64,000 bases of DNA, taken from contig DAJPFV010000001.1 in NCBI GenBank assembly GCA_025993015.1, positions 2,170,001-2,234,000 on the forward strand, read 5' to 3'. The notes beneath the pieces were generated by a model, which saw nothing but the letters and a program-made list of their open reading frames with translations, had not been told where the DNA came from and made no database searches. Positions within the stretch are counted from its first letter, which is position 1; each line of letters begins with the position of its first letter. The DNA comes from Coriobacteriaceae bacterium. GTDB lineage: Bacteria > Actinomycetota > Coriobacteriia > Coriobacteriales > Coriobacteriaceae. Below, in pieces: positions 55,088 to 63,947 of the stretch. Made by a program: the position numbers and the translations under genes.

Positions 55088-55423
55088 TCAAGGAAACAAT
55101 GCCGTTCTGCCTGGGACGGCTTTGGTCTGGACTTTAACTACAACATCGCAATCGGCACTTATCAGCTCGCGCGACGCGCATGGCCAAATCTCGGACGCTG
55201 GTGCATGGAGGACCTTCGAGATTTACTGTACATCCAAAACGACGACGCACACCGCGTGCTCGCCGACTGCGAAGACGAGATGGCTGTCTACAATGCGATC
55301 AGAAACGGCGTGAAGTCCGGAGAGCTTTCTGTCGAACCGCCGCGCCGTCGCGCGAGCCGACCGGGCAATCCGGGCAATCTGGTCCCGGCTCTCCCGGTCG
55401 TATTCCTACGATATCGCCCCTAG
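55088..55423 (+). pseudogene. Gene fragment of unknown family
   Basis: An open frame from 55088 reads DGFGLDFNYNIAIGTYQLAR ... DDAHRVLADCEDEMAVYNAI and ends at 55423. The only ATG with any support (55205) lies mid-frame and has no ribosome site. It looks like the C-terminal part of a lost gene; I cannot name it. Confidence 0.35.
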
Positions 55424-55435
55424 ATCATCAATGTG

Positions 55436-55675
55436 TCAGATAAAGAATGAGGCAATGGCTATGATCACGCCTACGGCAGATGCAACGACTGCGCCTTTTT
55501 TCCTCTCCTTTAGTCCGACGAACAGGGTTGCCGTAAAGTAAAGGGCGGAAATGCAGGCTATGGCAAGCGAAACGAGTTCCTTGGGCGGTTTCAGCAAAAG
55601 GTCGCTAGCAAAGAGTAATGCAAGCAGGGCAAAGCCGATTGTGTTCAAGTATCTCGATTGATTTTGCGACAACAT
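55436..55675 (-). CDS. Small membrane protein, three helices
   Basis: 79 residues almost wholly hydrophobic: helices at about 10-27, 33-52 and 60-78 with KERKKG between the last two. GAAAGGAAG stands seven bases before the ATG. Size and place next to a secreted peptide gene would suit a bacteriocin immunity protein, but that is inference. Confidence 0.6.
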   Translation of the reverse strand: MLSQNQSRYLNTIGFALLALLFASDLLLKPPKELVSLAIACISALYFTATLFVGLKERKKGAVVASAVGVIIAIASFFI

Positions 55676-55922
55676 GGCAACTTCCTTTCAGAACATGCAA
55701 ATGAAAAGTCGGTACGATGTCATTGCGGTTGCAAAAAAGCCGCCGCTAGGACCGGTTGTCACGAGACCGGCGATAACTTCAGCGGTGCCAACAAGCTAGA
55801 GATCGCGCAGGCAAGCCTCCTCCTTCGCGTTCAGCTTGACCTTGTGAGGGACGGTGCAGTTATTTGCAGATCCGTGAGAATCGCACCACGCCTTGGAATA
55901 TGAATCCGTGCAGCGCCCGCGC

Positions 55923-56093
55923 TCAAAAAAGGTATATATCGTAATTATCGTCGTAATTGTCTCCGACGTAGATCTCGCTGCTCTCGGCGGGAGATCCCTC
56001 GTCGGCATAGGCTGCCGCAACGGGCACAAATGGTGTCATGACAAGGGAGTGGCAAAGAGCTGCTGAGATGATGGAGGGCAGGCATTTCTTCAT
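55923..56093 (-). CDS. Small secreted peptide, likely frameshifted at a T6 run
   Basis: 56 residues. Signal peptide MKKCLPSIISAALCHSLVMT ... AAAYA, predicted cut before DEGSPAESSE; AAGGAG lies before the ATG. The frame ends at a TGA just after TTTTTT. With one T fewer it would continue to 55796 and add about 42 residues with four cysteines (RCTDSYSKAWC, NNCTVPHKVK, EEACLRDL). The extended product would be a 97-residue secreted Cys peptide. Either a disabled gene, a sequencing error or a slippage switch. Confidence 0.6.
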   Translation of the reverse strand: MKKCLPSIISAALCHSLVMTPFVPVAAAYADEGSPAESSEIYVGDNYDDNYDIYLF

Positions 56094-56122
56094 GGCTGGC
56101 TCCTTAAACTGGCCTTTGATAG

Positions 56123-56463
56123 TTACTCGATGTCGCCTCCTTCCGCTTTATATCCGTTGTATTCGGCGTATTTCTTTAATAAGGCAAGAGGTTCTTCCTC
56201 TCCTTCGGATGAGCCGATGATGTTTCCTTGGTCATCCAGTATGAATACGGACGGAATATGCTCAAGTTCATATTGGTCATTCACGACCTTATCTTAATCT
56301 ATGTAAATGGGAAAGTCTCCTTCATGGACCGAGGCTTCTTCAATCGTGCTGTCCTCAGAAACATTGAAAAGGTTCTTCCTTATGGCTGCGAAATTATCAA
56401 GTTGTGGCATATCCTCTATGAGAGATTCGCAGTGCGGACACCACGATGCCCGGATACCGCATC
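56123..56463 (-). pseudogene. Thioredoxin-fold protein remnant with internal stop
   Basis: Reads IRASWCPHCESLIEDMPQL, the redox motif WCPHC, then IPSVFILDDQGNIIGSS and a C-terminal helix. The frame is cut by TAA at 56297-56295 and lacks everything before the active site. It lies just upstream of the secreted peptide gene on the same strand, the position of thioredoxin-like bacteriocin accessory genes. It no longer encodes a functional protein. Confidence 0.7.
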
Positions 56464-56967
56464 ATCGGTATCAACCATGACGACCTCGCCGACGGTAGCG
56501 GCAAGGCGGGGCTGACGTTTGAGACGACCAACGATGTCCTATACAAACACATCTGGAACGACACAAAGACCAATGTCGGCGGTTGGAGGTCCTCTAAGCT
56601 CCGCGCCCGCCTGAACTCCGGTGACCTCTGGGCGCTCCTGCCGGCCGAGCTCCAGTCCAAGGCGAAGGTCGTCACGAAGATGACGGACAACGAGGGCGGC
56701 GGTAGCGCCGGCACTCCGACGGCAACGAATGACAAGGTCTTCATCCTCTCGACGACCGAGATTTACGGAGACCTCCAGTCTGACGGCGCCCAGTACGAGT
56801 ACTATGCGACGTCGAGGTATTCTGGACCTGAGATTGTGTGCTATTTCAGCACTCGTTCCGTGTCTCCGAGTGACTCAACGGACTTTATCTATGTTGACCC
56901 TTTCGGTCGCTGGAGCAGCGGTAGTGCCAACAGTGCCGGCAACGTGTTTCCCGCTTGGTGCTTCTAG
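56446..56967 (+). CDS. DUF6273 domain protein, probably N-terminally truncated
   Basis: 173 residues: YRIIGINHDDLADGSGKAGL, then WNDTKTNVGGWRSSKLRARL and a lectin-like end (DPFGRWSSGSANSAGNVFPA). The domain is normally the C-terminal part of larger surface or phage-related proteins. The first codons coincide with the start of the opposed thioredoxin remnant, and no ribosome site precedes the ATG, so it is likely a fragment created at a recombination junction. Confidence 0.6.
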   Translation: MPGYRIIGINHDDLADGSGKAGLTFETTNDVLYKHIWNDTKTNVGGWRSSKLRARLNSGDLWALLPAELQSKAKVVTKMTDNEGGGSAGTPTATNDKVFILSTTEIYGDLQSDGAQYEYYATSRYSGPEIVCYFSTRSVSPSDSTDFIYVDPFGRWSSGSANSAGNVFPAWCF

Positions 56968-56980
56968 ATTTTCTAGTGCA

Positions 56981-57010
56981 AGGCCCGCGCGACTCCGCGC
57001 GGGCCTATCT
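56981..57010 (+). terminator. Terminator of the DUF6273 gene
   Basis: Perfect 11-bp stem (56981-56991 with 56996-57006), loop ACTC, then ATCTTTT. Confidence 0.88.
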
Positions 57011-57431
57011 TTTGGCAAGTGTACGAACGGTTTAGGTTCGCGGCACAGGTATTCGGGTTGAGGAGAAATGGGGTCATATGGCGGCTCTCAGAGCGCCTGC
57101 TGCACTCCCCCGCCATTACCCCTGCGGCGTCCTCGTATGGAGCCCATCCTGGTTGGCATATCGTTGCAATCGCTCACTTGTCCACCGGTCAAGTGAGCTA
57201 CTGGAATAAATACGGCGACACGCTTGTTCGTTACAGTCGCTATATCTGTGTAAATCGCCGCGATAAATACAGTCTGTACTCGACTGTATACCAGCTACGC
57301 GTATGTAGATTCATATCGCGTTAATAAATCGGCCCAAGCGTGTGCAAAACGCGCAAGTAGCCGCAAAAGGCGATTATCGCGCAGGGTGATTTTTGGCACC
57401 CTGTTGATTAATCAAAATTAAGCAATTGCTT
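57011..57431. other. Intergenic stretch between the island and tRNA-Pro
   Basis: No supported gene. GCTCACTTG/CAAGTGAGC (57172-57180 with 57190-57198) is a 9-bp hairpin, and AGGGTG/CACCCT near 57380-57400 another. No tRNA 3'-end duplicate was found here. Confidence 0.45.
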
Positions 57432-57466
57432 AAAACAAGAAAGGTCAGGCACTAAGTACCTGACCT
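57432..57466 (-). terminator. Terminator of tRNA-Pro
   Basis: On the minus strand AGGTCAGGTAC pairs with GTGCCTGACCT (57466-57456 with 57452-57442, one wobble), then TTTCTTGTTTT. Confidence 0.85.
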
Positions 57467-57475
57467 GCAAACTTC

Positions 57476-57552
<77 letters not shown>

Positions 57553-57632
57553 AAGCTTTTGTTTGTTGCTCTGCTCTCGCTCGCAACAGGGAGTATATTA
57601 ACCCGAAACTTTGGCCTTGCGCAAGAACTTTT

Positions 57633-58847
57633 TTAAATATTTTTGAGCAAGTCCAAAATTGTATCCGCGAGCTGGGGTTTTGTTAGTACGGGAAGTTCCT
57701 GTGTACCCGCTGTGCTCACAATCCAGGCCTTGTTGGTATCGGTTCCAAAGCCCGAATCGGCGCGCGAGACATCGTTGGCGATGATTGCATCGCAGCCCTT
57801 GCGGGCAAGTTTGCGCTCAGCGTACTCCACGACGTTATCGGTCTCGGCTGCAAATCCGATCACACGGCGCTCGCCCTTCTGGCGCGAGAGCTCAGCCAAA
57901 ATATCGACCGTCTCGACCAGTTCGATGCGATCCAAGCGCTCGTTGGCCTTTTTGAGCTTATGGTCGGCAGGGGCCGCGGGTGTGTAGTCGGCGACGGCGG
58001 CCGCGCAAATGGCCGCATCGGCCGTCTGAAAGGCGTTTAACGCCGCCTGCAGCATCTCTGCGGCGGTCTGCACGCGCACGCACTCCACGCCGTGGGGAAC
58101 ATCGAGCGACGTCGGTCCCAGCACGAGCGTGACCGCAGCGCCGCGGCGTACGGCCTCCCCTGCTAGGGCGATGCCCATCTTGCCCGACGACCGATTGCCA
58201 ATGAAGCGCACGGGGTCGATCGGCTCATGTGTAGGGCCGGCCGTGATCACGATGCGCTTGCCCGCAAGGTCCTGAGGCGCGGGGTAGAGCACCTCGCAGA
58301 TGGCTTCGACGATGTCCTCGGGCTCGCTCATGCGCCCCGTGTCCACATCGCCGCAGGCGAGGTAGCCGCTACCCGGACCCACAACATGGACACCGCGTTC
58401 GCGCAGCGTGGCCATGTTGGCCTGCGTGGCCGGCGCCTTCCACATGCCATTGTTCATGGCCGGCGCGATCACAATGGGTCGCGGCGTGGCGAGCAGCGTC
58501 GTGGAGATGAGGTCATCGGCAATGCCGTTGGCCATCTTGGCGATGATATTGGCCGTCGCGGGTGCTACGACCACCAGGTCGGGCTCCTGCGCGAGCGAAA
58601 TGTGGTGGATGGGGTCGGAGGGGTCGTCGAACAGACCCACTGCGACCGGCTCATTGGTGAGCGCGCGGAAGGTGAGCGGGCCCACAAACTCGGTGGCATG
58701 CTCGCTCATAACGACCTTGACGCGTGCGCCGCGCTTTTGCAGCAGACGCACGATATTGCACGACTTATAGGCGGCGATCCCGCCGGTAATGCCCAGCAGG
58801 ATCGTTTTTCCCTCAAGTAGCATTGAATTGTTGGGTGCCGCCGTCAT
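57633..58847 (-). CDS. coaBC: Bifunctional CoaBC (phosphopantothenoylcysteine decarboxylase/synthase)
   Basis: 404 residues. The CoaC flavoprotein half comes first (LLGITGGIAAYKSCNIVRLL, APAMNNGMW), then the CoaB half (ITAGPTHEPIDPVRFIGNRS, KMGIALA, AAVADYTP, KKANERL). It performs the second and third steps of coenzyme A synthesis from phosphopantothenate. Its ATG follows the preceding stop by two bases. 57553-57632, after its stop, shows nothing. Confidence 0.95.
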   Translation of the reverse strand: MTAAPNNSMLLEGKTILLGITGGIAAYKSCNIVRLLQKRGARVKVVMSEHATEFVGPLTFRALTNEPVAVGLFDDPSDPIHHISLAQEPDLVVVAPATANIIAKMANGIADDLISTTLLATPRPIVIAPAMNNGMWKAPATQANMATLRERGVHVVGPGSGYLACGDVDTGRMSEPEDIVEAICEVLYPAPQDLAGKRIVITAGPTHEPIDPVRFIGNRSSGKMGIALAGEAVRRGAAVTLVLGPTSLDVPHGVECVRVQTAAEMLQAALNAFQTADAAICAAAVADYTPAAPADHKLKKANERLDRIELVETVDILAELSRQKGERRVIGFAAETDNVVEYAERKLARKGCDAIIANDVSRADSGFGTDTNKAWIVSTAGTQELPVLTKPQLADTILDLLKNI

Positions 58848-58849
58848 CG

Positions 58850-59569
58850 TTAGGCTTCCTTGCTAGGGAGCACGAGCAGGCGGTGGCAGTACGGGCAGTG
58901 CGTAATCTCACTGCCGTCATGGTTGAGGTCGCTCATGGACGATGCCTGCAGCGCGGTGTGGCAAACCGTGGGGATGTTGCCCTGGATGGTCTCGACGGCC
59001 AGGCCGCGGAACTGCTTGAGCAGGCGCTCGTAGTCGGTGAGCACGTCGGTCGGCAGCGTGGCGGCAAGGGCGGTGCGCTCCTTAGTGGCGGCGTCAATCT
59101 GTGCCTGGAGGTCGGCGGCCTTGGCGCGGGCGGCCTTGGTGTCGGCCTTCACGCCCTCCTCGAACTTGGCGATGATGGCCTGCGCGCGAGCCTCGCGGTC
59201 GAGCGCCTCCTTGTGGGCGACGACGACATCTTTGCGGGTGTGCTCGATCTTGTCCAAGCGCTTGGCCAGGGTGGCGAGCTCGTTCTCCAGGTCCTGAACC
59301 TCGCGGTAGTCAGAGCCATCAACGTGGCGCTTCTTGGCGGCCTCGATGGCGTTATTGGTCTGGATCTCGGTGGTGTTGAGATCGTCGAGCTCAATATCCA
59401 GGTCCTTGCGCTGGGCGTAGAGCTTGGTCATTTCGGACTTGAGCTTCACATAGGTCTTGCGCTTGGAAGCGAGCTCCTTGAGCTCCGGCATATTGGCAAG
59501 TTCGCTCTTGTTGCGGGCGAGCTCCAAATCGATCTGTTGCAGCTTGAGTAGCGTAGCGCCGGCGCTCAT
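58850..59569 (-). CDS. Coiled-coil zinc-ribbon protein (CT398/DUF164 type)
   Basis: 239 residues. A long antiparallel coiled coil (about 5-180: LLKLQQIDLELARNKSELAN, DYREVQDLENELATLAKRL) and a C-terminal C4 ribbon-like end (TVCHTAL ... HCPYCHRLLVL). Only three of the four expected cysteines are present; the first CxxC reads CHTA. Members next to Nif3-like genes are widespread, with unknown role. The ATG at 59569 overlaps the previous stop (ATGA). Confidence 0.82.
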   Translation of the reverse strand: MSAGATLLKLQQIDLELARNKSELANMPELKELASKRKTYVKLKSEMTKLYAQRKDLDIELDDLNTTEIQTNNAIEAAKKRHVDGSDYREVQDLENELATLAKRLDKIEHTRKDVVVAHKEALDREARAQAIIAKFEEGVKADTKAARAKAADLQAQIDAATKERTALAATLPTDVLTDYERLLKQFRGLAVETIQGNIPTVCHTALQASSMSDLNHDGSEITHCPYCHRLLVLPSKEA

Positions 59570-60375
59570 AAGTTCTCTCCTTTTGTCACAGTCCACCATT
59601 GGCAAGGGTTCAGTATTTTAATCGCATGACGGGGGTCGACCCCGGCATCAACTGCAGAGTTCATCAATATATCAACGAACGGCTCCTCGGAGCGATCGTG
59701 GCCGAGCAGGATCGCCGGTAGCCCGCGCAAGGCAAGGTCTTGCGCCACGTGGTAGCCCGCCTCGCCCGTCACGACAACATCTGCGCCCGCGGCGATGGCG
59801 AGCTCTCCAAAGTCGCCCAGGGAGCCGCCCAAAATGGCGACGGTTCGGCACGGGTGCTCGGCTTCACCCCAAACGCGCGGGTTGCTGCCGAAGGCCGTGG
59901 CAGCACGGGTGGCAAGATCGCGCAGCGTGCACGGGTCGTTGAGCGTTGCAAGTGCGCCCAAGCCGCAGGCTTCGGGCTCGTCCACATGCTCCAGCGAGCT
60001 CATGGGCTCAGCACCCAGCAGCTCACTCAGGCAAGCGCGCGCCTCGTGCGAGCGGTCAAGATTGGTGTGAAGCGAGATAATGCTCACGCCGCAACGGGCT
60101 GCCTCGTACAGCGCCGCGCTGCACTGGGGACGCGCTGCATCGGCCGGACAAAAGGCCTCGGGAGCCTTGATATAGATGGGATGATGCGTCAGCAGCACGT
60201 TAGCCTCGGCCTCAACCGCGCGGTGCACGTTGGCTTCGGTCGCATCGAGTGCGCAGGCAACGCCGGTGATCTCGGCAGTGGGATCTCCGACGGATAGCCC
60301 CACATGGTCCCAGCTCTCGGCATCCGCCTTGGGATAGCGCGCCAGCAGTGCACGTTCAAGCTCGGCGACGATCAT
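59566..60375 (-). CDS. Nif3-like dinuclear metal centre protein (YqfO/YbgI)
   Basis: 269 residues. Nif3 motifs: WDHVGLSVGDP, LLTHHPIYIK, ISLHTNLDRS and VVVTGEAGYHVAQDLALRG with the metal-binding His/Asp/Glu. It may be a GTP cyclohydrolase I type 2 homologue. Start overlaps the cysteine desulfurase stop. Confidence 0.9.
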   Translation of the reverse strand: MIVAELERALLARYPKADAESWDHVGLSVGDPTAEITGVACALDATEANVHRAVEAEANVLLTHHPIYIKAPEAFCPADAARPQCSAALYEAARCGVSIISLHTNLDRSHEARACLSELLGAEPMSSLEHVDEPEACGLGALATLNDPCTLRDLATRAATAFGSNPRVWGEAEHPCRTVAILGGSLGDFGELAIAAGADVVVTGEAGYHVAQDLALRGLPAILLGHDRSEEPFVDILMNSAVDAGVDPRHAIKILNPCQWWTVTKGENL

Positions 60376-61550
60376 GCGGCACCCACGATCGAGAGCAACG
60401 TCTGGGCAAACTCATCTAGGTCGGCGGGGTTCACGCGGTCATCAAACGAGATGCGCAGCGCGCCCAAAGCCTGCTCGCGGCCGATACCCATGGCGCTGAG
60501 CACGTGGCTCGGGTCCATGCTGCCGCTCGAGCAAGCGGAGCCGGCGGAAACCTCAAAGCCGGCAGCGTCGAGCTTGATGATGAGCTCCTCGGAGTCCATG
60601 TCGTCGACGTAGATCGAAACCATGCCCGGCAGACGATCGGCCTGCGCGTAGTCGCCCATCGTGGCGTGAATGCGCGGATGGGCCGTGAGCGTGGCGTACA
60701 GCTTGTCGGAAAGCGCCTGCAGCTTTGTGCGTTCCTGGGTCACGTGCGGCGCCAGCGCGGATGCAGCGGCGGCAAAGGCCAGCTGCGTGCGCAGGTCCTG
60801 CGTGCCGGCACGTCGTCCGGCTTCCTGTCCACCGCCAAAGATGCGGGGGCGCAGCGGCGTGCGGTTCTTAAGGTAGAGCGCACCGGATGCCACAGGACCG
60901 CCAATTTTGTGGGCCGCGACGGACATGGCATCGACGCCCAGCTCGGTGACATCGAGCGGAATATGCAGATAGCCCTGGATGGCATCGGTGTGGATCAGGG
61001 CGCCGGCGGCGTGTGCGGCAGCGGCAAGCTCCCGGATGGGCTGCACCACGCCGGTCTCGTTGTTGGCAACCATAATGCTCACGAGCGCCACGTCGTCGCC
61101 TAGCAGCTCGACAAGCGCGGCAGGCTCAATGTAGCCCATGCGGCAGGGCTGCACCAGGTCGACGGTAAATCCGGCGGCACGCAGCAGCGGCAGGTTGTCC
61201 AGAATCGAATCGTGCTCGATGGCAGATACGATCACGCGGTTGCGCTTGCGGTCGCGCTGACGGGCGCCCTCGGCAAGACCGAGCAGCGCCAGCTGGTTGG
61301 CTTCGGTGCCGCCGTTGGTTAGAACAATCTCGGACGGGCGGACGCGTGCGCCAAAGCTATGGGCGATCTCGCGACGGGCAACCTCCAGGCGCGCGGCGGC
61401 CTTGCGGCCGAGCGAGTGCAGCGAGTTGGGGTTGACGCCGGCAAGCTCGCTGTCGTCATATTCGCGCTGCGCAAGGAGCGCCTCGGCGCGCATGGGCGTC
61501 GAGGCGGCGTAGTCAAGATTCACGGGTATGCGGTTTTGACCTGCGGTCAT
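60372..61550 (-). CDS. Cysteine desulfurase (NifS/IscS family)
   Basis: 392 residues. N-terminus NLDYAASTPMRAEAL, PLP lysine in SVAAHKIGGPVASGALYL, active Cys in SAGSACSSGSMDPSHVL. It takes sulfur from cysteine for Fe-S clusters or tRNA thiolation. No iscU or mnmA is in the window, though MtaB, RimO, MiaB and HemW here all need Fe-S clusters. Overlaps the Nif3-like gene. Confidence 0.9.
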   Translation of the reverse strand: MTAGQNRIPVNLDYAASTPMRAEALLAQREYDDSELAGVNPNSLHSLGRKAAARLEVARREIAHSFGARVRPSEIVLTNGGTEANQLALLGLAEGARQRDRKRNRVIVSAIEHDSILDNLPLLRAAGFTVDLVQPCRMGYIEPAALVELLGDDVALVSIMVANNETGVVQPIRELAAAAHAAGALIHTDAIQGYLHIPLDVTELGVDAMSVAAHKIGGPVASGALYLKNRTPLRPRIFGGGQEAGRRAGTQDLRTQLAFAAAASALAPHVTQERTKLQALSDKLYATLTAHPRIHATMGDYAQADRLPGMVSIYVDDMDSEELIIKLDAAGFEVSAGSACSSGSMDPSHVLSAMGIGREQALGALRISFDDRVNPADLDEFAQTLLSIVGAA

Positions 61551-61556
61551 AAGGGT

Positions 61557-62228
61557 TTATGCCTCCTGTGCGGCCTCATTGCCCAGCTTCTGCAGCAGCG
61601 CAACCTCGGCGGCGGGATCTTCGGACTTAAATACGGCGGAGCCGGCCACGAGAACGTTGGCACCAGCCTTGACGACCTCGGCAATGTTCTTGGAAGAAAT
61701 GCCGCCGTCGACCTCGATCATGGGCGACACGCCGTGGCGCTCGCACATGGCCTTGAGCTCGTGCAGTTTGGCGATAGTGCCCGGGATAAAGCTCTGGCCG
61801 CCAAAGCCCGGGTTCACGCTCATGAGCAGCACCATATCGACGACGTCGATGATGCTCTCGAGCACGCACACGGGGGTGGCGGGGTTGAGCACCACGCCTG
61901 CCTTGACGCCGCGCTGCTGCAGATGGGTGAGCGTGCGGTGCAGGTGCGTGGAAGCCTCGTAGTGGACGGTGATCATATCGGCACCGGCGTCGGTGTACCA
62001 ATCGACCGTCTCGTCGGGGTTCGACACCATCAGGTGCGCGTCGACCGGTACATCGGTGGAGCGCTTGACGGCCTTGAGGATGTCGACGCCAAAGGTGAGG
62101 TTGCCGGTAAAGTGACCGTCCATAACGTCGAAGTGGACGTAGTCGGCACCGGCGATCTTGTCGAGCTCGCCCTTGAGGTTGGCCATATCGGCCGAAAGGA
62201 CGGACGGAGCGATTTTGATGGAACCCAT
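61557..62228 (-). CDS. rpe: Ribulose-phosphate 3-epimerase
   Basis: 223 residues. TIM barrel with IAPSVLSADMANL, HFDVMDGHFTGNLTFG, DAHLMVSNPD, MSVNPGFGGQSFIP and EVDGGISSKN. It interconverts ribulose-5- and xylulose-5-phosphate. AAAGG precedes the ATG. Confidence 0.95.
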   Translation of the reverse strand: MGSIKIAPSVLSADMANLKGELDKIAGADYVHFDVMDGHFTGNLTFGVDILKAVKRSTDVPVDAHLMVSNPDETVDWYTDAGADMITVHYEASTHLHRTLTHLQQRGVKAGVVLNPATPVCVLESIIDVVDMVLLMSVNPGFGGQSFIPGTIAKLHELKAMCERHGVSPMIEVDGGISSKNIAEVVKAGANVLVAGSAVFKSEDPAAEVALLQKLGNEAAQEA

Positions 62229-62246
62229 GGTAGAAGCCTTTCTGCG

Positions 62247-63254
62247 CTAGTCGGTGAGTCCGTAGAACTCTTGAGAAGGGACGCGGTCGGTGAGAATCTC
62301 GAGCGCCCTATCCAAAGTAACACCGTTGTAGAGCGTTTGCTCCACGGCAAAGGTGAGCGGAATGTCTACGCCCAGCGAACGGGCGAGTTCGCTCACGCTG
62401 CGGGCGGCGACGGCGCCCTCGACAACCATATGCGTGCGCGTCTGGTACTCGTCGAGCGAAACGCCGTGGGCAAACTCGTAGCCAAAGGTGCGGTTGCGCG
62501 AATGCTCGGAGGTGCAGGTGGCAATGAGGTCACCCATGCCGGCAAGTCCCATGCAGGTCATAGCTTGACCGCCGCGGGCATGCACCAGACGGCTAATCTC
62601 GGCCAGGCCGCGCGTCATGATAAGGGCGAGCGTGTTGTCGCCGGCACCGGTGCCGGCGGAGATGCCGCACACGATGGCGATGACATTTTTCATGGCGCCG
62701 CAGACCTCGACACCGGTCATGTCTTGCGACAGATAGATGCGAAAGGCCGTGGACAGGAGCAGGTCCTTAAAGGTCTCCCCTATCTGCGGATCTTCGCTGG
62801 CGATGACGGCGGCAGAAAGTCCACCGCGGCAGATTTCCTCAGCATGGTTGGGGCCCGAGAGCGCCGCCACGCGCGACTCGTTGCCGATCTCGCTGGCGAT
62901 GACCTCGCTCATGAGCAGGCCAGACTCGGGCTCAATGCCCTTGGTGAGGCAGAGCACCGGGGTGCCGGCGGCGATGAAGGGTGCTGCCTGATGACATACG
63001 CTGCGCAGGTGTGTGGAGGGCACGGCAAAGATAATGGAGTCGGCGCCGTCGAGCGCCTGCGACAGGTCCGTGGTGGCGACAACGTTGCCGGGCAGCTCGT
63101 AGTCCACCAGATACCGGGGATTGCGGTGCTCGCCATTGATGCCGGCGGCCGTCTGCTCGCTATGGGCCCACATGGTCACGCGCTCGGCTCGCGCTGCAGC
63201 AAGGCCGGCGACGGCGGTTCCCCAGGAGCCAGAGCCAATCAGCGCAACATTCAT
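62247..63254 (-). CDS. gpsA: Glycerol-3-phosphate dehydrogenase [NAD(P)+]
   Basis: 335 residues. Rossmann motif NVALIGSGSWGTAVAGLAA, then AVPSTHLRSV, LTKGIEPE and GAMKNVIAIVCGISAG with the catalytic Lys. It makes the glycerol-3-phosphate used by PlsY, which is encoded nine bases upstream. Confidence 0.95.
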   Translation of the reverse strand: MNVALIGSGSWGTAVAGLAAARAERVTMWAHSEQTAAGINGEHRNPRYLVDYELPGNVVATTDLSQALDGADSIIFAVPSTHLRSVCHQAAPFIAAGTPVLCLTKGIEPESGLLMSEVIASEIGNESRVAALSGPNHAEEICRGGLSAAVIASEDPQIGETFKDLLLSTAFRIYLSQDMTGVEVCGAMKNVIAIVCGISAGTGAGDNTLALIMTRGLAEISRLVHARGGQAMTCMGLAGMGDLIATCTSEHSRNRTFGYEFAHGVSLDEYQTRTHMVVEGAVAARSVSELARSLGVDIPLTFAVEQTLYNGVTLDRALEILTDRVPSQEFYGLTD

Positions 63255-63263
63255 GACTCTCTC

Positions 63264-63947
63264 CTACTTATCGTCGGGCTCGGTGACGCGCTTGGTAAAC
63301 GAGAGCTTGGACTCCTTACCCGTCATGAGCTTTTTGATGTTCGCACGATGGGCCCACACCACAGTAATGCCGATCAGCGCCATGCAAAACTTAAGTCCGA
63401 GGCTGCTGTACGGAAAGACCGCGCAGGCAGCGATGGGAAGACCGATGGCCGCGGCAAGCGAGCCCACCGACACAAACTTTGTGATGGCGACGGCCACGAT
63501 AAACATGCCCAGCAGCGACAGGCCAATAGGCCAGTACCAGGCGAGGATGACGCCCAGACCAACTGCGATGCCCTTGCCGCCATGGAAGTTGAGGTAGGGC
63601 GAGAAGATATGGCCCCACACGGCTGCCAGGCAGATGACGCCGAGCATCCAGTCGCCGGCGGCACCGGGGGCCATAATGCTCACGGGGAAGCCATAGCCCA
63701 AGTCGGCAATGAGCGGACGCGCGATAAGGACGCAGATGGCGCCCTTAAGGCAGTCGAGCAGCAGCGTGAGCGCGGCCACCTTGGGGCCGGCCACGCGCAG
63801 AGCGTTGGTGGTGCCGATGTTGCCGGAGCCCGCCTTACGAATGTCCGTGTGGTTGAACACGCGGCCCAGGATCAGACCAAACGGAATCGCCCCGATAAAG
63901 AACGAGACCACGGCGCAGATGGCGGTCAGAAGAATCGGATTATGCAT
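63264..63947 (-). CDS. plsY: Acyl-phosphate:glycerol-3-phosphate acyltransferase PlsY
   Basis: 227 residues, five to six membrane helices. Motifs: GAIPFGLILGR, RKAGSGNIGTTNALRVAG, NFHGGKGIAVGLGV. It puts the first acyl chain on glycerol-3-phosphate. The ATG at 63947 begins HNPILLTAIC behind AAGGAG and overlaps the der stop. Confidence 0.94.
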   Translation of the reverse strand: MHNPILLTAICAVVSFFIGAIPFGLILGRVFNHTDIRKAGSGNIGTTNALRVAGPKVAALTLLLDCLKGAICVLIARPLIADLGYGFPVSIMAPGAAGDWMLGVICLAAVWGHIFSPYLNFHGGKGIAVGLGVILAWYWPIGLSLLGMFIVAVAITKFVSVGSLAAAIGLPIAACAVFPYSSLGLKFCMALIGITVVWAHRANIKKLMTGKESKLSFTKRVTEPDDK

